Assembly: GCA_900199595.1 (NCBI GenBank)
Contig: FZRB01000001.1
Span: 244,819 to 308,818 of the forward strand
Length of the DNA stretch: 64,000 nt
DNA from: Lachnospiraceae bacterium
Lineage (GTDB): Bacteria > Bacillota > Clostridia > Lachnospirales > Lachnospiraceae
Direction of reading: 5' to 3'
The notes under the pieces were generated by a model. That model ran no database searches. It was given only the letters and a program-made list of their open reading frames with translations, and was not told where the DNA came from. Of this stretch, positions 57,484 to 63,751 are shown piece by piece (within the stretch, counting starts at the first letter, position 1; each line of letters starts with the position of its first letter). Made by a program: the position numbers and the translations under genes.

Positions 57484-58194
57484 TCAGGACACGACTCTGC
57501 CGTACACACGGAAATCATTTGCCTCAGTGATAGGTATAGGATCATATTTTGAGTTTAAAGAGATAAGTTCAACATAGTCAGTTTCTTTATGAAGTCTCTT
57601 ACAGTATGCATTGCCATCAAGATAGAATATACCGATGTCACCATCGAGTAAATCAGTTGTACGTTCAACCCACACTATCTGCCCATTCAGGTATCTTGGC
57701 TCCATAGAGTCTCCGTTAAGTCTTATACCGAAATGTGCCTTTTCCGGAACTTCACTTCCAACTTCTTCAAGTTCATATTCATCGCCGTCAAGAAATTCAC
57801 CTGAACCGGCAGATGCAGGTAGTAAATAGAGTGGAAGCTTTCTTCTTGGAAAGCTTATTACCTTATTTGTCTCTTCAGTATGTATATGATATTTATCTGT
57901 CATTCCAAGTATATTTATATAATCCAATGCTTTTTCTTTCCCTTCAGGAGTCAGAATAGAGAATGGATTATCTGGATTTGGTTCGATAAATACTGAGTAT
58001 ATATCGGTTATTCCATATATCTTACATAATAAAAGGAACTGTTTCGGGCTTGGGGATGAAGTGCTCTTTTCCCAGGCAGATATGCTTTTATTAGATATTT
58101 CCTGATCAAGCGCTGTAAGCTTTTCAGCCGCTTCTATCTGAGATAATCCGGCTGCTTTACGGTATTTGGCTAAAGTTTCTCCTATTTTTATCAT
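57484..58194 (-). CDS. LexA/C1-like repressor with S24 self-cleavage domain
   Basis: A 236-residue repressor. An XRE helix-turn-helix covers about residues 8-60. The C-terminal S24 domain shows the Ala129-Gly130 cleavage site (PASAGSGEF), Ser163 in NGDSMEPRYLNG and Lys199 in AYCKRLHKE, the Ser-Lys dyad. Such repressors cleave themselves when RecA is activated by DNA damage and then free the element's excision genes. It is divergent from 58448 and would bind operators in 58195-58447. Confidence 0.92.
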   Translation of the reverse strand: MIKIGETLAKYRKAAGLSQIEAAEKLTALDQEISNKSISAWEKSTSSPSPKQFLLLCKIYGITDIYSVFIEPNPDNPFSILTPEGKEKALDYINILGMTDKYHIHTEETNKVISFPRRKLPLYLLPASAGSGEFLDGDEYELEEVGSEVPEKAHFGIRLNGDSMEPRYLNGQIVWVERTTDLLDGDIGIFYLDGNAYCKRLHKETDYVELISLNSKYDPIPITEANDFRVYGRVVS

Positions 58195-58251
58195 TGAATC
58201 ACCACCTAAAATTTAATTAATTAATTTTATTCACAAGATGTGTCGATTTCC

Positions 58252-58267
58252 TGTATATGAATATACA
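58252..58267. promoter_or_regulatory. 16-bp near-palindrome, candidate operator of the S24 repressor
   Basis: TGTATAT and ATATACA flank a GA centre (58252-58258 and 58261-58267). It lies in the divergent region between the repressor and the gene at 58448. A wider repeat AAGATGT/ACATCT brackets it. Confidence 0.55.
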
Positions 58268-58390
58268 ACATCTCGTGCTAAAAGACAAGAAAAATCTTAA
58301 AATACTGGAACAAGGGAACAAAGTTGCACTTGAAATCTAAAAATATAAGAATTATAATAGCCCTACAGTAAATGATTACTACAAATTACT

Positions 58391-58402
58391 AAAAGCGCTT
58401 TT
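58391..58402. promoter_or_regulatory. 12-bp perfect palindrome upstream of 58448
   Basis: AAAAGCGCTTTT, located 46 bases before the start at 58448. It could be a binding site for one of the XRE regulators, or a weak hairpin. Confidence 0.4.
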
Positions 58403-58447
58403 AAGTAGATTTTATTAAGGAATATATTTATAAAGGAGAGGATGCGA

Positions 58448-58726
58448 ATGATTGAAGAGAGCCCTTATAAGATCTATGTAGATGTTAATGTCGAGTTTAC
58501 TAAGGATGGTAAATTGATTCCCAGATCCATTATCTGGGATGATGGAACTACCTATGAGATACAGAAGATCACTGATATAAGACGTGCTGCCAGTCTGGTC
58601 GCTGGTGCAACGGGTATCAGATACACCATTTACGTAGATGGTTATGAGAGTCATCTGTATTTTGGTGATAATCGTAGATGGTTTGTAGAAGGAAAAGAAA
58701 AGAATAAAGAGATGGTGAGTGCCTGA
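58448..58726 (+). CDS. Small unknown protein, 92 residues
   Basis: Starts at the ATG with AAAGGAG 9 bases upstream; an ATG at 58442 is too close to the site. A beta-rich protein (KIYVDVNVEFTKDGKLIPRS, then TYEIQKITDIRRAASLVAG) of the kind found next to phage-like repressors in Firmicutes elements (about 90 residues, unknown function). It is divergent from the S24 repressor, whose operators lie in between. Confidence 0.75.
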   Translation: MIEESPYKIYVDVNVEFTKDGKLIPRSIIWDDGTTYEIQKITDIRRAASLVAGATGIRYTIYVDGYESHLYFGDNRRWFVEGKEKNKEMVSA

Positions 58727-58982
58727 GCTTATTATTACTCAGCACTCCTGGAGAATGTCCATTAAATATGCAAAGGGTTGGTGTAGGTGAATCTATGATG
58801 CCTCTGATTCATATTCTTAGTAGATTGCTATACGACAAACTGATGTAGCAGGTGCTAAGGTGCCGGATACCGAAGAACCGGTTTACTATTCTCTTGCAGT
58901 ATTACTTGGAGAAGGTGACATTTCCCTTTCCTTCAAAGAGTACAAATATGGAATTAATTTGTATGACGAAGGAGTGAAAGAG

Positions 58983-59213
58983 ATGGTAGATAAGATTTCG
59001 ATGTATAAGGTTTCTTGTCCGATTTGCAAGAAGCAGATGATTGAGAGTTCCGAATCAGATTCGGTTATTAAGTGTTCATGTGGAGCCAGTTACAATATAT
59101 GGATTCACAAAGATATGATATGTATACAGCAGATTGGTGTGACAGAAGATAGAAAAATGGTACAGGCGAGCAGACGCAGGAAGTATGCTTCTCTGTTTGA
59201 AATGGAAAATTAA
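58983..59213 (+). CDS. Small zinc-ribbon protein, 76 residues
   Basis: I use the ATG at 58983, with GAAGGAG 8 bases upstream; a GTG in the same frame at 58860 lacks a site. Four cysteines (VSCPICKKQM, then KCSCGASYN) form a zinc ribbon, followed by a basic C-terminal helix (RRRKYASLFE). Possibly a nucleic-acid-binding or transcription-linked factor. The 250 bases before it hold no other clear gene. Confidence 0.65.
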   Translation: MVDKISMYKVSCPICKKQMIESSESDSVIKCSCGASYNIWIHKDMICIQQIGVTEDRKMVQASRRRKYASLFEMEN

Positions 59214-59236
59214 AAATAGAATATAAATAAATATGA

Positions 59237-59296
59237 GCATTATGGTCCGAGCAGCGTGACGGTCGATTGAGCCAGTGTGGTTGTCTTCTATAATGC
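59237..59296 (+). other. Possible structured RNA leader
   Basis: GCATTAT (59237-59243) and ATAATGC (59290-59296) close a 46-base GC-richer loop in an otherwise AT-rich gap (59214-59475). The loop has only weak inner stems, so this may be chance. Confidence 0.25.
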
Positions 59297-59361
59297 AAGA
59301 GTTTGTAAAGAGTTGTAGACGTCAGGCGGGTTATGCATAGACATAAACGTGAGAGCGTCAG

Positions 59362-59441
59362 GAACCGGCAAAACGAGTGATTATTGTAATATGCACATTT
59401 TGTTTGTGCATCTACTTACTTGTTTTGCCGGTTCTTTTTTT
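59362..59441 (+). terminator. Large nested terminator hairpin
   Basis: GAACCGGCAAAAC (59362-59374) pairs perfectly with GTTTTGCCGGTTC (59422-59434), followed by seven T. An inner hairpin ATGCACA/TGTGCAT (59391-59397 with 59405-59411) sits in the loop, and GCGTC/GACGC flank the whole. It stands 35 bases before the XRE gene at 59476, so it could attenuate that gene. Confidence 0.8.
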
Positions 59442-59475
59442 GCAGACGCCGGTAATGATGTAGGAGGTTTGGGTT

Positions 59476-59697
59476 ATGTACGATACGAAAGAGATAGGAA
59501 AGCGTATCAGATTTTTAAGAAAAAATCATAATATGACGCAGAGAGAATTAACTAAGATTCTTCATCTGTCGGATACTGGAGCAGTAAGTAAGATGGAGAA
59601 TGGAAAAATACCTGTTTCAATGAATATTCTGATAGAAGTAGCAGATATTTTCGGGGTTTCAATTAAATATGTGCTGCTGGGAGAAAGATTTTATTAA
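59476..59697 (+). CDS. XRE-family helix-turn-helix regulator, 73 residues
   Basis: A small Cro/C1-type protein: RIRFLRKNHNMTQRELTKIL, then AVSKMENGKIPVSMNILIEV. The ribosome site AGGAGG lies 8 bases before the ATG. It is preceded by a strong terminator. Its target is unknown. Confidence 0.87.
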   Translation: MYDTKEIGKRIRFLRKNHNMTQRELTKILHLSDTGAVSKMENGKIPVSMNILIEVADIFGVSIKYVLLGERFY

Positions 59698-59821
59698 TGA
59701 ATTCCAGTAGTGACAGGTGGAAATGTATTCAGGAATATGAGTAAAACGTCGTATATCAAATTAATTACGGCATGTCACATCGGGCATAGATCTGATGTTA
59801 ACTATAAAATATTAATATATT

Positions 59822-59895
59822 AAGGATTGCGCATAAGCGCATATACCGGTATATGGGGACTGATCATCCCTAATCCTTTCAAAAAATGAAAGGAT
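59822..59895 (+). promoter_or_regulatory. Candidate RNA switch over the ribosome site of the XRE/MazF operon
   Basis: Two pairings compete for the same bases. AAGGATT (59822-59828) can pair with AATCCTT (59872-59878) and enclose three small hairpins: GCGC-ATAA-GCGC, ATATA-CCGG-TATAT and GGGA/TCCC with a 7-base loop. Alternatively ATCCTTTC (59873-59880) pairs with GAAAGGAT (59888-59895), which contains the Shine-Dalgarno AAAGGA of the gene at 59905. The first fold would free the ribosome site and the second would block it. Confidence 0.5.
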
Positions 59896-59904
59896 ATAAC
59901 AAAA

Positions 59905-60279
59905 ATGATAAATACAAATTATGAATATTATGAAGATTATGAAATAACAAGAAGTGACCGCTGGTCGATTGCAGACAGGATTCGTCAGAGTAGAGAATCG
60001 AAGAATTTAACAAAAACGGAAATGGCTGATCTGCTGGATATGACATCTGATAATTATACTCGTATTGAGAGTGGCAGACAGCTGTGTACAACTACAAATC
60101 TTATTAAGATATGCAGGATACTCGGAGTATCAGCTGATTATTTATTGTTTGCGGGTACTGAGGATGGTTTTGTTGCAGAGGTAAGGATGCTCTTCAAAGG
60201 GCGTGATGAAAAAGAACTTAAAAAAGGAATAAACATCCTTAAGGCGTATTTTGGTACTGAATCTGAAAGGAATGAGTGA
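59905..60279 (+). CDS. XRE-family regulator, probable antitoxin partner of MazF
   Basis: A 124-residue protein with an XRE helix-turn-helix (RIRQSRESKNLTKTEMADLL, about residues 24-43, then DNYTRIESGR) and an acidic helical tail (about 85-124). AAAGGA lies 10 bases before the ATG. Its stop overlaps the GTG start of the MazF gene (GTGA), the coupling typical of antitoxin-toxin pairs, although MazF partners are usually not XRE proteins. Confidence 0.82.
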   Translation: MINTNYEYYEDYEITRSDRWSIADRIRQSRESKNLTKTEMADLLDMTSDNYTRIESGRQLCTTTNLIKICRILGVSADYLLFAGTEDGFVAEVRMLFKGRDEKELKKGINILKAYFGTESERNE

Positions 60280-60677
60280 AACACATGAGAAACAGAAGTC
60301 TGAATTACAGCAAATTATATTATGGTGATATAGTCCTTGTCGATTATGGAAAAAGAAATGATGGAAGGATGACGAGAGGAATCAAGCCTTCGATTGTTGT
60401 TAGTAGTGATTCTTCTATTGAAGATGAAAGATACATATATGTAATTCCATTATATAGGAAGGTTATATCATATCACAAAACAGAAAGCATTCTGGTAAAG
60501 AAAAATGAGAATAATCGTCTGAAGTATGATGAATATATCCAACCGATGTTCCTACAGAGAATTCATAAAGGTAGGGTTTCTCGGATTATTGGAAATGTAG
60601 ATGATTCAAATGTTTTGGATTATCTCAGCGGTACCGTAGGTCGGATGTTTAATATTACAAAGGGAGGTGGCGACTGA
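60276..60677 (+). CDS. MazF/PemK-family endoribonuclease toxin
   Basis: A 133-residue protein with the MazF signature YGDIVLVDYGKRNDGRMTRG then KPSIVVSSDSS, the usual strand, loop and strand holding the catalytic basic and Ser/Thr residues. MazF toxins cut mRNA at short motifs. I use the GTG at 60276, which overlaps the upstream stop and has AAAGG 5 bases before; an ATG at 60285 is an alternative. The C-terminal tail is followed directly by the next gene (TGATGA overlap). Confidence 0.87.
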   Translation: MKHMRNRSLNYSKLYYGDIVLVDYGKRNDGRMTRGIKPSIVVSSDSSIEDERYIYVIPLYRKVISYHKTESILVKKNENNRLKYDEYIQPMFLQRIHKGRVSRIIGNVDDSNVLDYLSGTVGRMFNITKGGGD

Positions 60678-60868
60678 TGAATAAACCGGATCGTAATGAT
60701 AAAGCGAGATATCTGACAGTTCCTCAGATAATGAGTGAAACAAATCTATGCAGGGGAAATGTTCTCCGCTTGGCTGAGGAAGCTGATGCTCTGATACGTA
60801 TTGGAAGAGCAGTTCGTGTAAATGCTGAAAGATTTTACAGGTACATTGAGATCGAGTATAAGGCCTGA
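60677..60868 (+). CDS. Excisionase-like small helix-turn-helix protein
   Basis: A 63-residue protein: YLTVPQIMSETNLCRGNVLR, then RIGRAVRVNAERFYRYIEI. This resembles the DUF6462/excisionase-like proteins that sit before integrases in Firmicutes elements and bend DNA for excision. GGGAGGTGG precedes the ATG, which overlaps the MazF stop. Confidence 0.82.
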   Translation: MNKPDRNDKARYLTVPQIMSETNLCRGNVLRLAEEADALIRIGRAVRVNAERFYRYIEIEYKA

Positions 60869-60903
60869 AATATAAGATGATAGTAATAGAAAAGGAGAAC
60901 CTG

Positions 60904-61125
60904 CTATAACAGATTCTCCTTTTCTATTCTCTCATTCATAGCTTTGATAATGAATGTATTAAGTGATTCCCCGGCATTGGCAGCGGCTTCTTTATATTTC
61001 ATCTTTTCTCCTTTACGCACACGGATCTTTATATCCTCGACATTTTCGGTCAGATATCTTTTTGCTGCTTTAGCCTGGGATGGAGTATAACGAGATTTTT
61101 TTTCTTTGGTTTCATGTTCTGGCAT
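60904..61125 (-). CDS. Ribbon-helix-helix protein
   Basis: A 73-residue basic protein. I use the ATG at 61125, which has GAGG 9 bases upstream; a GTG at 61140 lacks a site. The C-terminal half, EDIKIRVRKGEKMKYKEAAA then GESLNTFIIKAMNERIEK, matches the Arc/CopG ribbon-helix-helix fold. It is divergent from the integrase gene across a 220-base gap with two 14-bp palindromes, which it probably binds. Confidence 0.8.
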   Translation of the reverse strand: MPEHETKEKKSRYTPSQAKAAKRYLTENVEDIKIRVRKGEKMKYKEAAANAGESLNTFIIKAMNERIEKENLL

Positions 61126-61264
61126 TAGTTTAGACCTCACGATTTTCTGAGGTAATCGTACAGTATTTGTTATTGAAAGTCAATTATATGTATACATAGA
61201 TTACTGTATTCTGAGTTAAACGAGAATAGTTGCGTACATAGGAATAGTGCACAAAAACACAATG

Positions 61265-61278
61265 CTATGTGCACATAG
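61265..61278. promoter_or_regulatory. 14-bp palindrome, copy 1
   Basis: CTATGTGCACATAG, a perfect palindrome, repeated exactly at 61307. The centres are 42 bp apart (four helical turns), so two dimers could bind on one face of the DNA. Confidence 0.75.
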
Positions 61279-61306
61279 AAATTGTGTTATCTGTCAATTG
61301 TCTGTT

Positions 61307-61320
61307 CTATGTGCACATAG
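61307..61320. promoter_or_regulatory. 14-bp palindrome, copy 2
   Basis: Second exact copy of CTATGTGCACATAG, 40 bases before the integrase start. A third, partial site (GTGCAC at 61247-61252) lies further upstream. The sites likely control the integrase and the ribbon-helix-helix gene, or are arm-type recombinase sites. Confidence 0.75.
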
Positions 61321-61360
61321 TATTATATAAGTAACAAAATTATAGAAGGGATGTGGTTAT

Positions 61361-62554
61361 ATGGCAAAAAGATATGATTCAAAAAGGCGTGTACTTCATA
61401 AAGGAGAGAGTCAGCGTGCGGATGGAATATATTTATACAGAACCACAATAGACGGAAAAAGATATGAAGTATCATCGGCTTCTCTTGCACGGCTCAGAGA
61501 AAAAGAGGAAGATATAAAAGATAAAATGGAAAAAGGCCTTGATTTAGATAAACAGAATCTTACATTAAATGACCTGGCTGCGAAGTATATAGCGGATAAG
61601 GCTAAAACAGTTCAGATTACGACATTACAAACTATAGAAACTTACTATAATAGATATGTAAGGAACGTTTTGGGCAGTAAAGAATTATCAAGTATAAAAA
61701 AATCTCACATTAAAGATCTTTATCTGGATATGGTTACCGGTGATAATAAGGTCAGCGTCTCTACAGTTATGAGACTTGATTGTATACTTAAGCCTATGCT
61801 GGAAGTTGCGGTCGACGATGATATAATCATTAAAAATCCTGCTAAGGGTGTCATGGGACAGATAAGAAGAGAAAAAGGATTTAATGGTAATAAACGTCCT
61901 TCATTAACAGAAGCGCAGCAGAAAGCGTTTGTTGATTTTATAATGACTGAACCTAAATTTGAAAATATCAGAAATATTTTAATCTTCTTACTTGGTACCG
62001 GTTGCAGAATTGGAGAAACTATCGGACTTCGGTGGGATGATGTGGATTTCCAGAATAGAGTTGTAAATATCAATCATGCAGTTGGATATGTAATAGTAGA
62101 TGGGCATTATAGGCAATTTGTTAAAATTCCTAAGAGTGCAGCAGGTGTAAGAGAAATCCCTATGCTTGAAGAAGTGAGGGATGCTCTCATCAGGGAAAAA
62201 GAAAAGCAGGAAATTATCGGATTTAAAATGCCGGAGCTGGATGGATATACCAATTTCGTTTTTCTCACTCAAAGAGGAACTATATATAGAAGAGAAACAG
62301 TAGCTTACCAGATCAAAAGCATAGTCAAAGAGTACAATAAGACACATCAGTATGAACAGCTACCTGACTTCTGTACCCACCAGCTACGGCATACATTTGC
62401 AACAATGCTCTGTAAAAACTCCAGTGATCTAAAAGCTATACAGGAAATACTTGGTCATAAGGATATATCAACCACACTTAATACTTACGCAGATGCAACT
62501 AAGGAAGGCATAAACAAATCGATGCAGGCTATGCAGGGAGTAATGTTTAAGTAA
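61361..62554 (+). CDS. Tyrosine integrase (Tn916-type)
   Basis: A 397-residue integrase. An N-terminal arm-binding domain (KRRVLHKGESQRADGIYLYR) and SAM-like core-binding domain precede the catalytic domain. Catalytic residues seen are Arg in GTGCRIGETIGLRWDD (about 216), His and Arg in HQLRHTFATM (about 340), His in LGHKDISTT (about 366), and Tyr in LNTYADATKEG (about 375). It integrates and excises the element. It is complete and followed by a tRNA array, a common attachment target. Ribosome site: GAAGGGATG. Confidence 0.93.
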   Translation: MAKRYDSKRRVLHKGESQRADGIYLYRTTIDGKRYEVSSASLARLREKEEDIKDKMEKGLDLDKQNLTLNDLAAKYIADKAKTVQITTLQTIETYYNRYVRNVLGSKELSSIKKSHIKDLYLDMVTGDNKVSVSTVMRLDCILKPMLEVAVDDDIIIKNPAKGVMGQIRREKGFNGNKRPSLTEAQQKAFVDFIMTEPKFENIRNILIFLLGTGCRIGETIGLRWDDVDFQNRVVNINHAVGYVIVDGHYRQFVKIPKSAAGVREIPMLEEVRDALIREKEKQEIIGFKMPELDGYTNFVFLTQRGTIYRRETVAYQIKSIVKEYNKTHQYEQLPDFCTHQLRHTFATMLCKNSSDLKAIQEILGHKDISTTLNTYADATKEGINKSMQAMQGVMFK

Positions 62555-62599
62555 AAAAATAAATTTTTTTCAAAATAATAAATTTTTTTCAAAAAGTTG

Positions 62600-62628
62600 T
62601 TGACATCTATCTTGAGATTTAGTATATT
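62600..62628 (+). promoter_or_regulatory. Strong sigma-A promoter ahead of the tRNA array
   Basis: TTGACA (62600-62605), 17 bases, TATATT (62623-62628). It is the best promoter match before the array; a terminator follows almost at once. Confidence 0.8.
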
Positions 62629-62643
62629 ATGTTTCGAGAGAAG

Positions 62644-62695
62644 TGCCTGTCTCTCCGTTTGTTGTGTCAAAACGGAGATATGGGCATATTTTTTT
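62644..62695 (+). terminator. Terminator just after the array promoter
   Basis: CTCCGTTT (62653-62660) pairs with AAACGGAG (62670-62677), extended by TGCC/GGCA further out, followed by a U-tract (TATTTTTTTG). It stands about 15 bases after the expected transcription start, so it would act as an attenuator. Confidence 0.7.
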
Positions 62696-62765
62696 GAAAT
62701 CATTAAATACATCGAAATTGAATTTAATGATAAACAAATCTGATGAAAGAGGTAAGGAAAAGCAA

Positions 62766-62936
62766 ATGAGATCTTTAGTAATGATGAATAGAATAATCGT
62801 CATTAATCGACCTGCTATATGTGGGTTTAATTTCTCATGCCTTCAGGCGCCTCATTTTGATCAGGTGGCCATAGCCGGCAAAGAAGGAAAAGATAAGGAT
62901 TGGGATAGAAATAGGTATAGATACAGGCGATATTAG
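62766..62936 (+). CDS. Small protein or leader peptide, 56 residues
   Basis: A short ORF starting at an ATG with AAGGAAA 5 bases upstream. It begins MRSLVMMNRIIVINRPAICG and ends in a very basic and tyrosine-rich tail (DRNRYRYRRY). It lies between the two terminators, ahead of the tRNA array. Its start resembles that of the partial gene at 63928 (MRSxxMM). Function unknown. Confidence 0.5.
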   Translation: MRSLVMMNRIIVINRPAICGFNFSCLQAPHFDQVAIAGKEGKDKDWDRNRYRYRRY

Positions 62937-62963
62937 GCACATTTTGCTTATGAAAGATATCAA

Positions 62964-63009
62964 ACCGTCTGTATCAGGGTATTTCAAGATGCAGACGGTT
63001 TTTGTTTTA
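62964..63009 (+). terminator. Strong terminator before the first tRNA
   Basis: ACCGTCTGTATC (62964-62975) pairs with GATGCAGACGGT (62988-62999) over 12 bp, then TTTTTGTTTT. The tRNA-Ala gene begins only 13 bases after the U-tract, so array transcripts must read through or start nearby. Confidence 0.85.
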
Positions 63010-63021
63010 TAAAAAAGTTAT

Positions 63022-63094
63022 GGGGTGTTAGCTCAGTTGGGAGAGCGTCTGTTTTGCAAGCAGAAGGTCGCAGGTTCGAAGCCTGTACGCTCCA
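63022..63094 (+). tRNA. tRNA-Ala (TGC)
   Basis: Cloverleaf with acceptor GGGGTGT/ACGCTCC, D arm GCTC/GAGC, anticodon stem TCTGT/GCAGA around TTTGCAA (anticodon TGC), and T loop TTCGAAG. No CCA is encoded; discriminator A. Confidence 0.92.
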
Positions 63095-63099
63095 CTTAT

Positions 63100-63172
63100 G
63101 CCGACTTAACTCAACCGGGAGAGTGCTTCCCTTACAAGGAAGAAGTTGGGAGTTCGATTCTCTCAGTCGGTA
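63100..63172 (+). tRNA. tRNA-Val (TAC)
   Basis: Acceptor GCCGACT/AGTCGGT with a G1-U72 wobble, D stem ACTC/GAGT, anticodon stem CTTCC/GGAAG around CTTACAA (anticodon TAC), and T loop TTCGATT. Discriminator A, no encoded CCA. It starts 5 bases after tRNA-Ala. Confidence 0.9.
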
Positions 63173-63174
63173 CT

Positions 63175-63246
63175 AGACCATTAGTATAACGGATAGAATA
63201 CTTCGCTACGAACGAAGAGGTAGGGGTTCAACTCCCTTATGGTCTA
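63175..63246 (+). tRNA. tRNA-Arg (ACG)
   Basis: Acceptor AGACCAT/ATGGTCT, D stem GTAT/ATAC, anticodon stem CTTCG/CGAAG around CTACGAA (anticodon ACG), and T loop TTCAACT. Begins with A1-U72, unusual. Two bases separate it from tRNA-Val. Confidence 0.88.
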
Positions 63247-63253
63247 CTTGGCT

Positions 63254-63318
63254 ATCGATTATATAATCGATGGGCTCTTTAATAATATAGAGCGGGAGAA
63301 AACAGGCACTTCTCTCGC
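63254..63318 (+). other. Structured spacer between tRNA-Arg and tRNA-Gly
   Basis: The spacer opens with a perfect 18-bp palindrome, ATCGATTATATAATCGAT (63254-63271), then a GCTCT/AGAGC hairpin (63274-63293), then GCGGGAGA/TCTCTCGC (63292-63299 with 63311-63318). It is not a tRNA: no T loop is present. Confidence 0.5.
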
Positions 63319-63324
63319 TCACCT

Positions 63325-63396
63325 GTGGGTATCGTATAACGGTTAGTATATTTGTCTTCCAAACAAATGGTGCGAGTTCGATTCTCGCTATCCACT
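63325..63396 (+). tRNA. tRNA-Gly (TCC)
   Basis: Acceptor GTGGGTA/TATCCAC (one G-U), anticodon stem TTTGT/ACAAA around CTTCCAA (anticodon TCC), T stem GCGAG/CTCGC with loop TTCGATT. Discriminator T, no encoded CCA. Confidence 0.9.
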
Positions 63397-63409
63397 CACA
63401 ACTAAATAT

Positions 63410-63597
63410 GCTTCTATAGCTCAATTGGTAGAGCAACTGTATAGTAGTGGAGTGATGATCTGCAATTGTATCATTACTCGAAATGAAGTGTTGAAGTATT
63501 CTGTGAATCAGAATCAGGATTCAGTAAAGAATCTTACAGGTTTCTGGAGGAAATCTGGCAACGCAGGAGGTTGAGGGTTCGATCCCCTCTGGAAGCT
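63410..63597 (+). tRNA. Interrupted tRNA, Cys (GCA) or Thr if the insert is removed
   Basis: The 5' part (acceptor GCTTCTA, D stem GCTC/GAGC) and the 3' part (variable AGGTT, T arm GAGGG/CCCTC with TTCGATC, acceptor TGGAAGC, discriminator T) are a normal tRNA. Between the anticodon half-stems CTGT (63437-63440) and GCAG (63563-63566) lie 122 bases. They fold into three hairpins: 63450-63479, 63494-63535 and 63537-63557. Joining after T63442 and before G63558 gives a 7-base loop, ATGCAAC, with anticodon GCA and U33; U73 fits tRNA-Cys. A join further in would give AGT (Thr). No group I core is seen. It could be a pseudo-tRNA or an RNA scaffold. Confidence 0.65.
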
Positions 63598-63600
63598 TAG

Positions 63601-63664
63601 GTGTCTATTGGACGGATATTATTGATTGGAACGGGAGTCTATAGTTTCAGCGGACAATAGATAC
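63601..63664 (+). other. Structured spacer between the interrupted tRNA and tRNA-Asp
   Basis: GTGTCTATTG (63601-63610) pairs with CAATAGATAC (63655-63664) over 10 bp, with an inner GGAAC/GTTTC stem. It has no T loop, so it is not a tRNA. Confidence 0.5.
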
Positions 63665-63672
63665 TCCACTAT

Positions 63673-63744
63673 GGCTGTGTGGCGTAATGGTTAGCGTACC
63701 AGATTGTCTCTCTGGGGGTAAGGGTTCAATTCCCTTCATAGTCG
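63673..63744 (+). tRNA. tRNA-Asp (GTC)
   Basis: Acceptor GGCTGTG/CATAGTC (two G-U pairs), anticodon stem CCAGA/TCTGG around TTGTCTC (anticodon GTC), T arm AAGGG/CCCTT with TTCAATT. Discriminator G, as expected for tRNA-Asp. Confidence 0.9.
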
Positions 63745-63751
63745 CTTATAT

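Noticed and set aside
62643-62765. Longer start for the small ORF at 62766
   Set aside because: It would begin inside the terminator stem; the ATG at 62766 has a ribosome site.
63206-63436. Minus-strand ORF of 76 codons across the tRNA array
   Set aside because: It is the antisense of tRNA-Arg, a spacer and tRNA-Gly; no ribosome site.
63443-63557. Group I intron in the interrupted tRNA
   Set aside because: The exon-U and intron-G ends fit, but 115 bases is too short and no P/Q/R/S core segments are seen.
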